NCBI RefSeq assembly: GCF_004212635.1
Contig: NZ_PSRT01000049.1
Location: 1-56,070 of the forward strand
From: Bradyrhizobium genosp. SA-3
GTDB lineage: Bacteria > Pseudomonadota > Alphaproteobacteria > Rhizobiales > Xanthobacteraceae
Direction: 5' to 3'
DNA: 56,070 nucleotides
A program made the position numbers and the translations under genes. The first letter of the stretch is position 1. The number at the start of each line of letters is the position of its first letter. The notes under the pieces were generated by a model that worked only from the letters and a program-made list of their open reading frames with translations, made no database searches and was not told where the DNA came from. Below are positions 42,227 through 52,123 of this stretch, piece by piece.

Positions 42227-42340
42227 ATGTTGTCTCCCAGCAGTCTTCTGTTGTGAAATCGCGCGGATACTAGTGAAGAACCCCGCGCGTGCCCATCCAT
42301 TTCGGCGTAGGCCGTTAGTATGGGCGCGCCCCACAAAAAT

Positions 42341-42501
42341 GCTGTCGTCCCGGACAAGCGCGCTTCAAGCGCGCGCAGATCCGGGACCCATAACCCCAGG
42401 GAGCAGTTATCGCGCGCAGCTGGTCGCCGCGAGTCTTCGCCAAACTCGATCCTGTGGCTATGGGTCCCGGATCTGCGCTTGCGCTTGTCCGGGACGACAG
42501 C
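42341..42501. repeat. Dispersed palindromic repeat, family A, copy 7
   Basis: Arms gctgtcgtcccggacaagcg and cgcttgtccgggacgacagc are perfect complements of the same gacaagcg subtype as copy 1. Core gagtcttcgccaaactcgatcc. Confidence 0.9.
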
Positions 42502-42539
42502 GTGATTGTGGAGATGCCGGTAGGCCACACGAACCCGAG

Positions 42540-45500
42540 TCAGCCCGCGACCTCCGCCTTCTTATCCCGCCGCCCCTCCGCCAGGTTGCGCACCACCACG
42601 TAGAAGATCGGCGTGAACAGAAGCCCGAACAGGGTGACGCCGATCATGCCGAAGAACACGGCGACGCCGACGGCCTGCCGCATCTCCGAGCCGGAGCCGC
42701 TCGAGATCACCAGCGGCAGAACGCCGAGGATGAAGGCGAAGGAGGTCATCAGGATCGGCCGCAGGCGCAGCCGGCAGGCCTCGATCACGGCCTCGAACCG
42801 CGGCTTGCCTTCGTTCTCGATGTCGCGTGCAAACTCGACGATCAGGATCGCGTTCTTTGCCGCCAATCCCACCAGCACCACGAATCCGATCTGGGTGAGG
42901 ATGTTGACGTCCTGCCCCATGATGCGCACACCGATGGTGGCGGCGAGCAGGCACATCGGCACGATCAGAATCACCGCGAATGGCAGGGTCCAGCTGCCAT
43001 ATTGCGCGGCGAGCACGAGATAGACGAACAGCACGCAGATCGGAAACACGTAGAGACCGGCATTGCCGCCGGTGACCTGCTGATAGGACAGGTCGGTCCA
43101 TTCGAAGCTGAAACCGCTCGGCAGCGTATCGTCCGCGAGCTTCTTGATGGTGTTGAGCGCGGTGGTCGAGCTGGTGCCCGGCGCCGGCTCGCCCTGCAGT
43201 TCGGACGCCGCGTAAAGATTATAGCGCGCGACGCGGTCGGGACCCGAGACATCCCTGAACTCGACCACACTGCCGAGCATCACCATGTCGCCGGCGGCGT
43301 TGCGCGTGCGCAGCCGTGCGAGATCGCTGGGCTCCTTGCGGTAGGGGAAATCGGCCTGCGCGGTGACGTGGTAGGTGCGGCCGAACAGGTTGAAGTCGTT
43401 GACATAGGTCGATCCGAAATAGGTCTGGATCGTGTCGTTGATATTGGAGATGGGAACGCCGAGCTTCTGCGCCTTGGTGCGGTCGATGTCGACGAAGAGC
43501 TGTGGCGTGTTGGCCGTGAACGGCGAGAACACCGAGGTGAGACTGGGTGCCTTGCGCGCGGCGGCGACCAGCTCGTCGGTCGCGGCTGCGAGCATTTCGG
43601 GCCCGCGACCCTGGCGATCCTGGACACGGATGGTGAAACCGCCGCCGGTGCCGATGCCGGGCACGGCTGGTGGCGGAATCACGATGATGAACGCGCCCTG
43701 GATCGCGGACAGGCGCTTGCGCAGCTCGGCCGTGATGGCGTTGGCCGACAATCCCTTCTTCAGCCGTGCCTCGGGTTCTTCGAACACCGGAAACAGCGCC
43801 GCCGCATTGCCGGCCTGGGTGCGCGTGGCGCCGGAGAAGCCGGCGAAGGCCGCAACGCGGACGATGCCCGGCGTATCCAGCGAGATCCGCTCGATCTCGC
43901 GCACGACCTCGGTGGTGCGCGCCAGCGACGCTGCGCCCGGCAATTGCACGGAGATGATGACGTAGCCGCGATCCTGCGCGGGAATGAAGCCCTGCGGCGT
44001 CGTCACGATCAGCCAGCCGGCACTGCCGATCAGCACGACGTAGATCAGGAGCATCACGACGGAGTGGCGGATCACGAAATTGGCAAGACCGGCATAACCA
44101 TGCGCCAGCCGTTCAAACACGCGGTTGAAGACCCCAGTGAAAGCATCCCAGCCCCGCGCAATGACATTCCAGGCGGCCGGTGGCTTCTTCTCCTCGTGCG
44201 GCACCAGGATCTGCGAGGCCAGCGCCGGCGACAGCGTCAGCGAGCAGAAGCAGGAGATCGCAGTCGCGACCGCGATGGTGACCGCGAATTGCTGGAAGAA
44301 CTGGCCGGAAATGCCGCCCAGGAACGCGGTCGGAACGAACACCGCGCACAGCACCAGCGCGATCGAGACCAGCGCGCCGCCGACCTCTTCCATGGTCTTC
44401 AGCGCGGCATCGCGCCGGCTCATGCCATGTTCGAGATGCCGCTCGACATTCTCGACCACGACGATGGCGTCGTCGACCACGATGCCGACGGCGAGCACGA
44501 GACCGAACAGCGTGAGATTGTTGATGGAGAAGCCCAGCGCCGCCATCACCGCGAAAGTGCCGACCAGCGACACCGGTATCGCGATAATCGGAATGATCGC
44601 AGGTCGCCACCCCTGCAGGAACACCAGCACCACGACGACCACGAGCAGCATGGCCTCGTAGATGGTCTTGATCAGCTCGTGGACCGACTGCGCGATGAAC
44701 TCGGTCGGGTTGTAGCCGATATTGTAGTCGAGACCGCGAGGGAAGCTCGCCTTGAGCTTCGTCATCGTGTCGGAGATGTTCTTCGCCGTCGCGAGCGCGT
44801 TTGATCCGGGCCGCTGGGTCACCAGCATGGCCACAGCCGATTTGCGCAGCAGGAAGCTGTTGGTGGAATACGCCAGTGCCCCTAGCTCGATGCGGGCAAC
44901 GTCGCGCAAACGAACGACCCGGCCGTCGGAGCCGGCCTTGATCAGGATGTCCTCGAACTGTTTCTGGTCCTTCAAGCGTCCCGTGAAGGTGAGGTTCGGC
45001 TGGAAGGAGCGGTCGGCGATCGGCGGCTCGGCGATCTGGCCGCCGGCGATCTGCACGTTCTGCGCGCGGATCGCCGCGAGCACCTCGGCCGAGGTCAGGC
45101 CGAGATTGGCGATCCGGTCAGGATCGAGCCACAGTCGCATCGAATAGTCGCGTGCGCCGAAGATCTGGATGTCGCCGACGCCATCGAGACGCAGCAGCTG
45201 GTCGCGGACCTGGAGCAGCGCATAGTTGGAGATGTAGAGCTGATCGAACGTGTCGTCGGGCGACAGCATGAACACGACCATCAGGATGTCGGGCGAGTTC
45301 TTGCGCGTGGTGACGCCGTTGCGCTGCACTTCCTCAGGCAAACGCGGCTGTGCGATCGCGACGCGGTTCTGCACCAGCACCTGGGCCTTGTCGAGATCAG
45401 TGCCGAGCTTGAAGGTGACGGTGATGGTGAGCTGGCCGTTCGAGGTCGCCTGGCTGTAGAGATACAGCATGTCCTCGACGCCGTTGATCTCCTGCTCGAT

Positions 45501-45698
45501 GGGAGCTGCGACCGTGTCGGATACGGTCTGCGCGGAGGCGCCGGGATATTGCGTGGTGACGACCACGGTGGGCGGCACCACCTGCGGATATTCGGAGACC
45601 GGCAGCGTGGTGTAGGCGATCGCGCCGACGATCAGCAGCACGATCGACAGCACCATCGCCAGGATGGGCTGGTTGATGGAGAGGCGGCCAAGATTCAT
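42540..45698 (-). CDS. RND (HAE1) multidrug-type efflux permease
   Basis: A 1052-residue inner-membrane proton-driven pump of normal AcrB/MexF length. It has 12 hydrophobic segments in two halves, each half with a large periplasmic porter domain. Family features: the N-terminal FSINQPILAMVLSI-like start, GVEDMLYLYSQ, the charged TM4 residues in GIVVDDAIVVVENVERH, and a late GLAAKNAILIVEFARD. It exports hydrophobic compounds with a membrane-fusion partner and an outer-membrane channel. Its start overlaps the adaptor gene by four bases. No TolC-type gene or TetR regulator is in the window, so it may share an outside channel. The substrate is unknown. Confidence 0.95.
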   Translation of the reverse strand: MNLGRLSINQPILAMVLSIVLLIVGAIAYTTLPVSEYPQVVPPTVVVTTQYPGASAQTVSDTVAAPIEQEINGVEDMLYLYSQATSNGQLTITVTFKLGTDLDKAQVLVQNRVAIAQPRLPEEVQRNGVTTRKNSPDILMVVFMLSPDDTFDQLYISNYALLQVRDQLLRLDGVGDIQIFGARDYSMRLWLDPDRIANLGLTSAEVLAAIRAQNVQIAGGQIAEPPIADRSFQPNLTFTGRLKDQKQFEDILIKAGSDGRVVRLRDVARIELGALAYSTNSFLLRKSAVAMLVTQRPGSNALATAKNISDTMTKLKASFPRGLDYNIGYNPTEFIAQSVHELIKTIYEAMLLVVVVVLVFLQGWRPAIIPIIAIPVSLVGTFAVMAALGFSINNLTLFGLVLAVGIVVDDAIVVVENVERHLEHGMSRRDAALKTMEEVGGALVSIALVLCAVFVPTAFLGGISGQFFQQFAVTIAVATAISCFCSLTLSPALASQILVPHEEKKPPAAWNVIARGWDAFTGVFNRVFERLAHGYAGLANFVIRHSVVMLLIYVVLIGSAGWLIVTTPQGFIPAQDRGYVIISVQLPGAASLARTTEVVREIERISLDTPGIVRVAAFAGFSGATRTQAGNAAALFPVFEEPEARLKKGLSANAITAELRKRLSAIQGAFIIVIPPPAVPGIGTGGGFTIRVQDRQGRGPEMLAAATDELVAAARKAPSLTSVFSPFTANTPQLFVDIDRTKAQKLGVPISNINDTIQTYFGSTYVNDFNLFGRTYHVTAQADFPYRKEPSDLARLRTRNAAGDMVMLGSVVEFRDVSGPDRVARYNLYAASELQGEPAPGTSSTTALNTIKKLADDTLPSGFSFEWTDLSYQQVTGGNAGLYVFPICVLFVYLVLAAQYGSWTLPFAVILIVPMCLLAATIGVRIMGQDVNILTQIGFVVLVGLAAKNAILIVEFARDIENEGKPRFEAVIEACRLRLRPILMTSFAFILGVLPLVISSGSGSEMRQAVGVAVFFGMIGVTLFGLLFTPIFYVVVRNLAEGRRDKKAEVAG

Positions 45699-46894
45699 GA
45701 CTTGCCACCGGCCGGGGCTTGCGCGGTCTGCGGGGCGACCTTGGCGCCGACGCGGGCACGCTGAATGCCATTGACGATGACGCGGTCCTCCGCCTTCAAC
45801 CCTTCGCGGATCACGCGCAGGCCGTCATCGAGCGGCCCGAGCACCACGGGACGCGCCTCGACCGTGTCATCGGGCTTCACCACGAACACGATCTTGCGAG
45901 ACTGGTCGGTCGCGATAGCGACGTCCGGAATCAGCAGCGCCTCGTAGGGCGCGCTGCCGATCAGGCGGACGCGCCCGAACTGGCCCGGCAGGATCGACAG
46001 GTCGGTGTTCTTGACCACCGCGCGGCTGCGCAGCGTGCCGGTCGAGACATCGAGGCGGTTGTCGAGGAAGTTCACGGTGCCCTCATGCGACGGCTTGGTT
46101 TCACCGGCCAGCGTCACCTGCACCGGGTTTGCGGTGTCGCGCGAGCTTGGGCGCCGCCCCTCGAACCACAGCTTGCTGTATTTGATGAAGGTCGCCTCAT
46201 CCATGTCGAAATAGATGTAGATCGGATCCAGCGTGACGATCGAGGTCAGCAGCGTCGAAGCGCCGTTGTCGCTGCCCTGCACGAGATTGCCGGGACTGAC
46301 GAGGTGGCGGCTGACGCGACCGGTCAGCGGCGCCGTCACATGCGTGAACTCGATGTTGAGCTTGGCGGCCTTCAGCGCGCCCTCGGCCTGCGTCTCGGCC
46401 GCATGCGCGGCCTGCAAGGCTTGGCGGCGCTGATCGACGACCTGCTCCGAGACCGCGCTGGTCTGCACCAGGTTGAGGCCGCGGTCGAGCTCGCGCTTGG
46501 CAAGCTCCACCTTGGCCCGCGCGTCCGACAGCTGACCTTCCGCCTGTGTAGCCACCGCCTCGAACGGACGGGAATCGATCACGTAGAGCAGATCGCCCTG
46601 GCGCACGATGGCGCCGTCCTGGAACTCGACCGAGTTGACGAAGCCGCCGACGCGGGGGCGCACCTGCACCTCCTCGACCGCCTCGAAGCGACCGGTGAAC
46701 TCGTCCCAATCAGTGACAGTGCGCTTGACCGGTTGGGAGACCGTCACCGGCGCCGGCGGCGGGGCAGCGGCCTGTGACGCCGGCTTGTCGCAGCCGGACA
46801 GGGCGAATGCCGCGGCGAGAAGCCCGGCGATTGCGCTGTGCTGAACGAAATCGTGCTTTTTGACAAACTGCTCGCTTCCGTCCGGTCCAGTCAT
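45695..46894 (-). CDS. RND efflux periplasmic adaptor (lipoprotein)
   Basis: About 399 residues from ATG at 46894, with gaggacctggg upstream. A lipobox is visible in AAAFALSGCDKP, so the protein should be lipid-anchored. Membrane-fusion features follow: barrel-sandwich hybrid segments VRPRVGGFVNSVEFQDGAIVRQGDLLYVID and THVTAPLTGRVSRHLVSPGNLV around a helical hairpin (ARAKVELAKRELDRG), then beta-barrel and C-terminal domains. It links the RND pump to an outer-membrane channel. It is the first gene of a two-gene operon. Confidence 0.94.
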   Translation of the reverse strand: MTGPDGSEQFVKKHDFVQHSAIAGLLAAAFALSGCDKPASQAAAPPPAPVTVSQPVKRTVTDWDEFTGRFEAVEEVQVRPRVGGFVNSVEFQDGAIVRQGDLLYVIDSRPFEAVATQAEGQLSDARAKVELAKRELDRGLNLVQTSAVSEQVVDQRRQALQAAHAAETQAEGALKAAKLNIEFTHVTAPLTGRVSRHLVSPGNLVQGSDNGASTLLTSIVTLDPIYIYFDMDEATFIKYSKLWFEGRRPSSRDTANPVQVTLAGETKPSHEGTVNFLDNRLDVSTGTLRSRAVVKNTDLSILPGQFGRVRLIGSAPYEALLIPDVAIATDQSRKIVFVVKPDDTVEARPVVLGPLDDGLRVIREGLKAEDRVIVNGIQRARVGAKVAPQTAQAPAGGKS

Positions 46895-47130
46895 CCCAGG
46901 TCCTCGCATAAAAGCCGCGGAAAATGCAGGATAAGCGCCCACTCGCGGGGGACACAACATGGGCGGCAATGATGAACTCTTCAAGACCAATGCACGCGCA
47001 ATGCCCGGCCGCATGCCCTGACCGGATGGCGGGTTGACAGGGGGATTAGCCGGCCTCGCACGCGATGATTAGCGGCGAGACACGAATGGACTTTTTCGCG
47101 GGGCTCATGAATGGAGGAGGCACAATCTTC

Positions 47131-47272
47131 GCCTCTCCCCGCGTGCTGGGGAGAGGCCGGATCGCATCGCAAGATGAGATCCGGGTGAGGGGGAGCCTCC
47201 GCGAGTCCTACTATCACCTTTCTCGCGGAGGGTCCCCCTCACCCCAACCCTCTCCCCGCAGGCGGGGAGAGG
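47131..47272. repeat. Dispersed palindromic repeat, family B, copy 5 (46895-47370 gap)
   Basis: Arms gcctctccccgc...ggggagagg and cctctccccgcaggcgggga, with gggtgaggggga / tccccctcacccc inside and gcctccgcgag / ctcgcggag at the centre. The 230 bases before it are the upstream region of the RND adaptor gene. They hold a ttgaca word near 47034 without a matching -10, and no gene. Confidence 0.85.
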
Positions 47273-47370
47273 AAGAAGACGCGGCCAGCGTCTTCGCGCA
47301 TGACGGGCCGCAACTGCTCGTCTAGACTACCCCCTACAAAAACAAGACGAATTGTCCGGGGAGGACAGGC

Positions 47371-48525
47371 GTGCACCAGGGACGTGTCGTTTATGGCGCG
47401 ATCGAGGAGGTCGTGTTCGGCCATCCTGCGGCCGAGGCCATCGTCGCGCAGATGGACCGGCTGGGAACGCGCCGCGCCTTCCTGATGGTCTCGGGCACGC
47501 TCAACCGGCAGACCGACGAAATTACGAAAATCAAGGAGGCGCTCGGCGAGCGCTGCGCCGGCCTGTTCGACGCCATGCCGGCGCATACGCCGCGCGAGGC
47601 GGTGATCGCCGCCACGCATGCGGCGCGCGAGGTGAATGCCGATCTGATCGTTACCGTCGGTGGCGGCTCCATCACCGACGGCGCCAAGGCGGTGCAGCTG
47701 TGCCTCGCCAACGGCATCGACGATATCGGCGGCATCGAGCGCATCCGCGTGCACAAGGGCGTGACGCCCGAGATGACCGCGCCAAGCGTGCGGCAGATCA
47801 GCGTGCCGACCACGATTGCCGGCGGCGAGTTCAGCGCGATCGCAGGCGTGACCGATCGCAGCACGCATGTGAAACAGATGCTGCGGCATCCGCTCATGGT
47901 GCCGCGCGCGACCATCCTCGATCCCGCGATCACCGTGCACACGCCGGAATGGCTGTTTCTCTCCACCGGCGTCCGCGCCGTCGATCATTGCGTGGAAGCG
48001 ATCTGCTCGCGCGAGACGCACCCCTATGCCGATGCGCAATCGGTGAAGGGCCTCGCCATGCTCGCCGACGCGCTGCCGCGGGTGAAGGCCGATCCTGCCG
48101 ATCTCGACGCGCGGATGGATGCGCAGATCGGTACCTGGCTGTCGATGGGCGCACTCGCAGCGGGCGTACCGATGGGCGCGAGCCACGGCATCGGCTACGC
48201 GCTGGGCGCGGCCCTCGACGTGCCGCACGGTTACACCTCCTGCGTGATGCTGCCGGCGGTGATGCGCTGGAATGCGCCCGACAATGCCGAGCGCCAGATG
48301 ATCGTCGCGGCAGCCATGGGCTTTCCTGGCCGAGATGCCGCCGACGTGCTCGATGCCTTCATTCGCTCGCTCGGCATGCCGCGCAGCCTCGCCGAGGTGC
48401 GCGTGTCGCCGGAGCATTTCGACGCCATCGCCGAACAGGCGATGCGGACGAATTGGATCCCGCACAATCCGCGCAGGATCGACAGCCCGGCGCAGGTGCG
48501 AGAAATCCTGCTTCTTGCCGCATGA
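47371..48525 (+). CDS. Iron-containing alcohol dehydrogenase (maleylacetate-reductase-like)
   Basis: A 384-residue protein with a GTG start at 47371, preceded by gggaggaca. The Fe-ADH fold shows the nucleotide motif VTVGGGSITDGAKA and VPTTIAGGEFSAIAGVTD. Metal-ligand regions are GVRAVDHCVEAICSRETHPYAD, ASHGIGYALGA and VPHGYTSCVM. The shortened nucleotide region and overall size resemble maleylacetate reductases as well as group III alcohol dehydrogenases. It oxidises an alcohol or reduces a keto/ene compound with NAD(P)H. The acyl-CoA synthetase gene follows at 19 bases, so the pair probably acts in one catabolic route. Confidence 0.88.
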   Translation: MHQGRVVYGAIEEVVFGHPAAEAIVAQMDRLGTRRAFLMVSGTLNRQTDEITKIKEALGERCAGLFDAMPAHTPREAVIAATHAAREVNADLIVTVGGGSITDGAKAVQLCLANGIDDIGGIERIRVHKGVTPEMTAPSVRQISVPTTIAGGEFSAIAGVTDRSTHVKQMLRHPLMVPRATILDPAITVHTPEWLFLSTGVRAVDHCVEAICSRETHPYADAQSVKGLAMLADALPRVKADPADLDARMDAQIGTWLSMGALAAGVPMGASHGIGYALGAALDVPHGYTSCVMLPAVMRWNAPDNAERQMIVAAAMGFPGRDAADVLDAFIRSLGMPRSLAEVRVSPEHFDAIAEQAMRTNWIPHNPRRIDSPAQVREILLLAA

Positions 48526-48544
48526 TCCAAAAGCCGGAGGACTG

Positions 48545-50095
48545 ATGTACCCAGGTCAGCATGCCCGCCTACGCCCGCTCCAGCCTGCCTTCATCATGGC
48601 GGCGACGGGCGAGACCGTTACCTATCGCGAGCTGGAGGCGCGCAGTAATCGCCTCACGCATCTGTTTCGTAGGCACGGCCTGAAGCGGCTCGATCATTAT
48701 TCGATCTTCATGGAGAACAATTCGCGATATCTCGAAGCCTGCGGCGCAGGCGAGCGCTCTGGCCTCTACTACACCTGCATCAACTCCTTCCTGACACCGG
48801 GCGAGCTCGCCTATCTCCTCGTCAACAGCCAATCCAAGATCCTGATCACGTCGGTGGCCAAACTCGACATCGCGCGCGAGGCGATCCAGGCCTGTCCCGA
48901 CGTCAAGCTCTGCGTCGTCGCCGATGGCCCGGGCGAGAGCGACCGCATCGTCGGTCTTGCGGAGGTGACCGCCGATCTGCCGACGACGCCGATCGCAGAC
49001 GAGTGGCTCGGCACTGCCATGCTGTATTCGTCGGGCACGACCGGGCGGCCCAAGGGGATCCTGCGGCCGCTGCCGGAGGAGCCGCCGAAGCACAATCTGC
49101 CGCTGTTCGATTTTCTGACGAAGCTTTGGCACTACCGCGAGGGCATGGTCTATCTGTCCCCGGCGCCGCTCTATCACTCTGCGCCGCAGGCGGCCGTGAA
49201 CCTCACGATCCGTATGGGCGGCACCGTGATCATCATGGAGAGTTTCGATCCGGAGCGTTACCTTGAGCTCGTCGAGCAATGGGGCATCACCCACACCCAG
49301 CTGGTGCCGACGATGTTCTCGCGCATGCTGAAGCTGCCGGAGGGGGTGCGAAGGCGCTACGATCTGTCCTCGCTGGAGATCGCGATCCACGCCGCGGCGC
49401 CCTGCCCGGCCCTCGTCAAGGACGACATGATCCAATGGTGGGGACCGATCATCCATGAATATTACGGCGCCACCGAGGGCCTCGGCTTCACCGCCTGCAA
49501 CAGCGAGGAGTGGCTCGCCCATCGCGGCACCGTCGGCAAGGTTCTCCTCGGCGACCTCCACATCCTCGACGAGAACATGAGGGAATGCCCGACCGGCACG
49601 CCGGGCCAGGTCTGGTTCAAGACCGCCTCGCCGTTCGAATATTTCAACGATCCGGAGAAGACCCGGGAGGCGCGCTCGGCCGACGGCAGCATGAGCACGG
49701 TCGGCGACGTCGGCTATGTCGACAAGGACCGCTTCCTCTACCTCACCGATCGCGCGACCTTCATGATCATCTCCGGTGGCGTGAACATCTACCCGCAGGA
49801 ATGCGAGAATCTGCTGATCACCCACCCGAAGGTGGCCGACGCCGCGGTGTTCGGCGTGCCCAATGCCGATCTCGGCGAAGAGGTGAAGGCGGTGGTGCAG
49901 CCGATGCCGGGCGTCGTGCCGGGCCCCGCGCTGGCGGAAGAGCTGATCGCGTTCTGCGCAAAATCGCTGTCGCGGCAGAAGATGCCGCGCTCGGTCGATT
50001 TCGAAAAGGAATTGCCGCGACTGCCGACGGGGAAACTGTACAAGCGCTTGCTGCGGGACCGGTACTGGGGGAACAAGGCATCGCGGATCGTGTGA
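48545..50095 (+). CDS. AMP-forming acyl-CoA synthetase
   Basis: About 516 residues from ATG at 48545 with ccggagga upstream. Adenylate-forming motifs are complete: P-loop YSSGTTGRPKG, YYGATEG, GDVGYVDKDRFLYLTDR and the C-terminal lysine in PTGKLYKR. It activates a carboxylic acid to its CoA thioester with ATP. The substrate is unknown; this type (FadD-like or crotonobetaine/long-chain) is broad. It lies in a two-gene unit with the iron alcohol dehydrogenase and upstream of a peptide-type ABC importer, though a repeat separates it from the latter. Confidence 0.92.
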   Translation: MYPGQHARLRPLQPAFIMAATGETVTYRELEARSNRLTHLFRRHGLKRLDHYSIFMENNSRYLEACGAGERSGLYYTCINSFLTPGELAYLLVNSQSKILITSVAKLDIAREAIQACPDVKLCVVADGPGESDRIVGLAEVTADLPTTPIADEWLGTAMLYSSGTTGRPKGILRPLPEEPPKHNLPLFDFLTKLWHYREGMVYLSPAPLYHSAPQAAVNLTIRMGGTVIIMESFDPERYLELVEQWGITHTQLVPTMFSRMLKLPEGVRRRYDLSSLEIAIHAAAPCPALVKDDMIQWWGPIIHEYYGATEGLGFTACNSEEWLAHRGTVGKVLLGDLHILDENMRECPTGTPGQVWFKTASPFEYFNDPEKTREARSADGSMSTVGDVGYVDKDRFLYLTDRATFMIISGGVNIYPQECENLLITHPKVADAAVFGVPNADLGEEVKAVVQPMPGVVPGPALAEELIAFCAKSLSRQKMPRSVDFEKELPRLPTGKLYKRLLRDRYWGNKASRIV

Positions 50096-50128
50096 GGGGT
50101 TTGGGCGATCTCGCGCCACACACGCGGT

Positions 50129-50274
50129 GTCGTCCCGGCCTAGTGCGCAATTGCGCACGGGGGCCGGGACCCATAACCCCAGGGAGTGGTTTGGCGATGA
50201 TTAGTCGTTCGGTACTCCCATCATGCGCAACCGATAGATCACGCGGTATGGATCCCGGCCTGCGCCGGGACGAC
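50129..50274. repeat. Dispersed palindromic repeat, family A, copy 8 (reversed core)
   Basis: The left arm holds the inserted gtgcgcaattgcgcac palindrome; the right arm is the simple gcctgcgccgggacgac type. The core tttggcgatgattagtcgttcggtac is inverted relative to copies 2 and 3. So the element is the reverse arrangement of copies 3 and 5. Confidence 0.9.
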
Positions 50275-50489
50275 AACCGAGTTTGTTGATGCGGCTGCGC
50301 ACAACATCCTCACAGGAACCCTCCCTTCGCACCCGCACTCTCACCATGTGAGAGAGTGAAACGCGCCTGCGGCCTTCCGTCATCCGAATTGTCGAGAGCG
50401 TGGGCGGCCTTGCCGGTTGCCTCCCTCCGCGCCCATCGGCTATCGTCCCCTCAAACAGGCCAAAAGGCCGATGTCCAGGGAGGACGAGG
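50275..50489 (+). promoter_or_regulatory. Leader region of the peptide ABC operon
   Basis: No gene is seen here. Two hairpins stand out: cactctca / tgagagagtg near 50336-50357, and ggccaaaaggcc at 50458-50469, which lies 12 bases before the ribosome site. They may affect expression of the transporter operon, but no known riboswitch is recognised. Confidence 0.4.
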
Positions 50490-52088
50490 ATGCGGAGCGT
50501 GCGGGCGCTCGCCGCGAGGGCGGCGCTATCTTTGCTGGCGTTTTCGACCATTGCGCTTGCCGGCGAGCCCAAGCAGGGCGGTATCCTGCGGATGTATCAT
50601 CGCGACAGCCCGGCCAATGCGTCCATCCTCGAGGGCGCGACCTATTCGATCAACGTGCCCTTCATGGGCGTGTTCAACAATCTCGTCATCTACGACCAGC
50701 ACATCGCGCAGAACAGCCCTGATACCCTGAGGCCAGAGCTGGCCGAGAGCTGGTCCTGGAGCGGCGACAACAAGAAGCTGACCTTCAAACTGCGCCAGGG
50801 CGTCAAATGGCATGACGGCAAGCCGTTCACCTCGGCCGACGTCAAATGCACCTTCGATCTCCTGATGGGCAAATCGCAGCAGAAGCTGCGGCAGAATCCG
50901 CGCAAGGCCTGGTACAACGAGGTCAACGACGTCACGCCGAACGGCGATTTCGAGGTCTCCTTCGATCTGAAGCGGCCACAACCGTCGCTGCTGGCGATGC
51001 TCGCATCCGGTTATACGCCGATCTACCCCTGTCACGTCTCGCCGGCCGACATGCGCACCCATCCGGTCGGAACCGGCCCGTTCAAATTCGTCGAGTTCAA
51101 GGCCAATGAATCGATCAAGCTGACGCGAAACCCGGACTACTGGAAGAAGGGCCTGCCCTATCTCGACGGCATCGAGTACACGATCATCACGAACCGCTCG
51201 ACCGCGATCCTCGCCTTCGTCGCCGGCAAGTTCGACATGACCTTCCCGACGCACATCACGATCCCGCTCCTCAAAGACATCAAGTCACAGGCGCCAAACG
51301 CGATCTGCGCGGTCGAGCCGACCAACGTCTCGACCAACATCATCGTCAATTCGGCCTCCCCGCCGTTCGACAACATCGACATCCGCCGGGCCATGGCGAT
51401 GGCGCTCGACCGCAAAGCCTTCGTCGACATCCTGTTCGAAGGCCAGGCCGATATCGGCGGCACCATGCTGCCGCCGCCGCAGGGCATCTGGGGCATGCCC
51501 AAGGACAAGCTGGAGACCATTCCAGGCTATGGCCCGAACGTGAACGCGAGCCGGGAGGAGGCGAAAAAGCTGATGCAGAAGGCCGGCTACGGCCCCGACA
51601 AGCACCTCGCCGTGAAGGTCTCGACACGCAATCTCGCGGAATATCGCGATCCCGCAGTGATCCTGATCGACCAGCTCAAGAGCATCTATATCGACGGCGA
51701 GCTCGACGTCGTGGAGACTGCGAACTGGTTCCCGAAGGTCGCACGCAAGGATTACATGCTCGGCCTGAACTTGACCGGCAATTCCGTCGACGATCCCGAC
51801 CAGTCTTTCTACGAAAACTACTCCTGCGGCTCGGAGCGGAACTACACCAACTACTGCAACAAGGAGATCGAGAAGCTGTTCGACGTGCAGTCGCAGGAGA
51901 TCGATGTTGGCAAGCGCAAGCAGCTGGTCTGGGACATCGACAAGAAGCTGCAGGAGGATGTTGCCCGTCCGATCATCTTCCATGCGCGGGCCGGCACCTG
52001 CTGGCAGCCCTATGTCAAGGGGATCACGATCATGTCGAACAGCTCCTATAACGGCTTTCGCTACGAGGACGTCTGGCTCGACAAGTAA
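50490..52088 (+). CDS. ABC peptide-type binding protein (DppA/OppA family)
   Basis: About 532 residues from ATG at 50490, preceded by agggaggac. The signal peptide ends STIALAGEP. Family 5 binding-protein features are ELAESWSWSGDNKKLTFKLRQGVKWHDGKPFTSADV, GTGPFKFVEFKANESIKLTRNPDYWKKG and INVP early in the mature part. It binds a peptide, opine, nickel-type complex or sugar derivative and delivers it to the two permeases that follow. The next gene starts 35 bases on. First gene of a complete five-gene importer operon. Confidence 0.94.
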   Translation: MRSVRALAARAALSLLAFSTIALAGEPKQGGILRMYHRDSPANASILEGATYSINVPFMGVFNNLVIYDQHIAQNSPDTLRPELAESWSWSGDNKKLTFKLRQGVKWHDGKPFTSADVKCTFDLLMGKSQQKLRQNPRKAWYNEVNDVTPNGDFEVSFDLKRPQPSLLAMLASGYTPIYPCHVSPADMRTHPVGTGPFKFVEFKANESIKLTRNPDYWKKGLPYLDGIEYTIITNRSTAILAFVAGKFDMTFPTHITIPLLKDIKSQAPNAICAVEPTNVSTNIIVNSASPPFDNIDIRRAMAMALDRKAFVDILFEGQADIGGTMLPPPQGIWGMPKDKLETIPGYGPNVNASREEAKKLMQKAGYGPDKHLAVKVSTRNLAEYRDPAVILIDQLKSIYIDGELDVVETANWFPKVARKDYMLGLNLTGNSVDDPDQSFYENYSCGSERNYTNYCNKEIEKLFDVQSQEIDVGKRKQLVWDIDKKLQEDVARPIIFHARAGTCWQPYVKGITIMSNSSYNGFRYEDVWLDK

Positions 52089-52123
52089 CGCGGGCGGCTG
52101 ACGGGTTCGACAGGAGGCAGTGC

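Noticed and set aside
42138..44804. An 888-codon plus-strand frame across the RND permease gene
   Set aside because: It is antisense to an intact RND pump and has no recognisable domain or start context.
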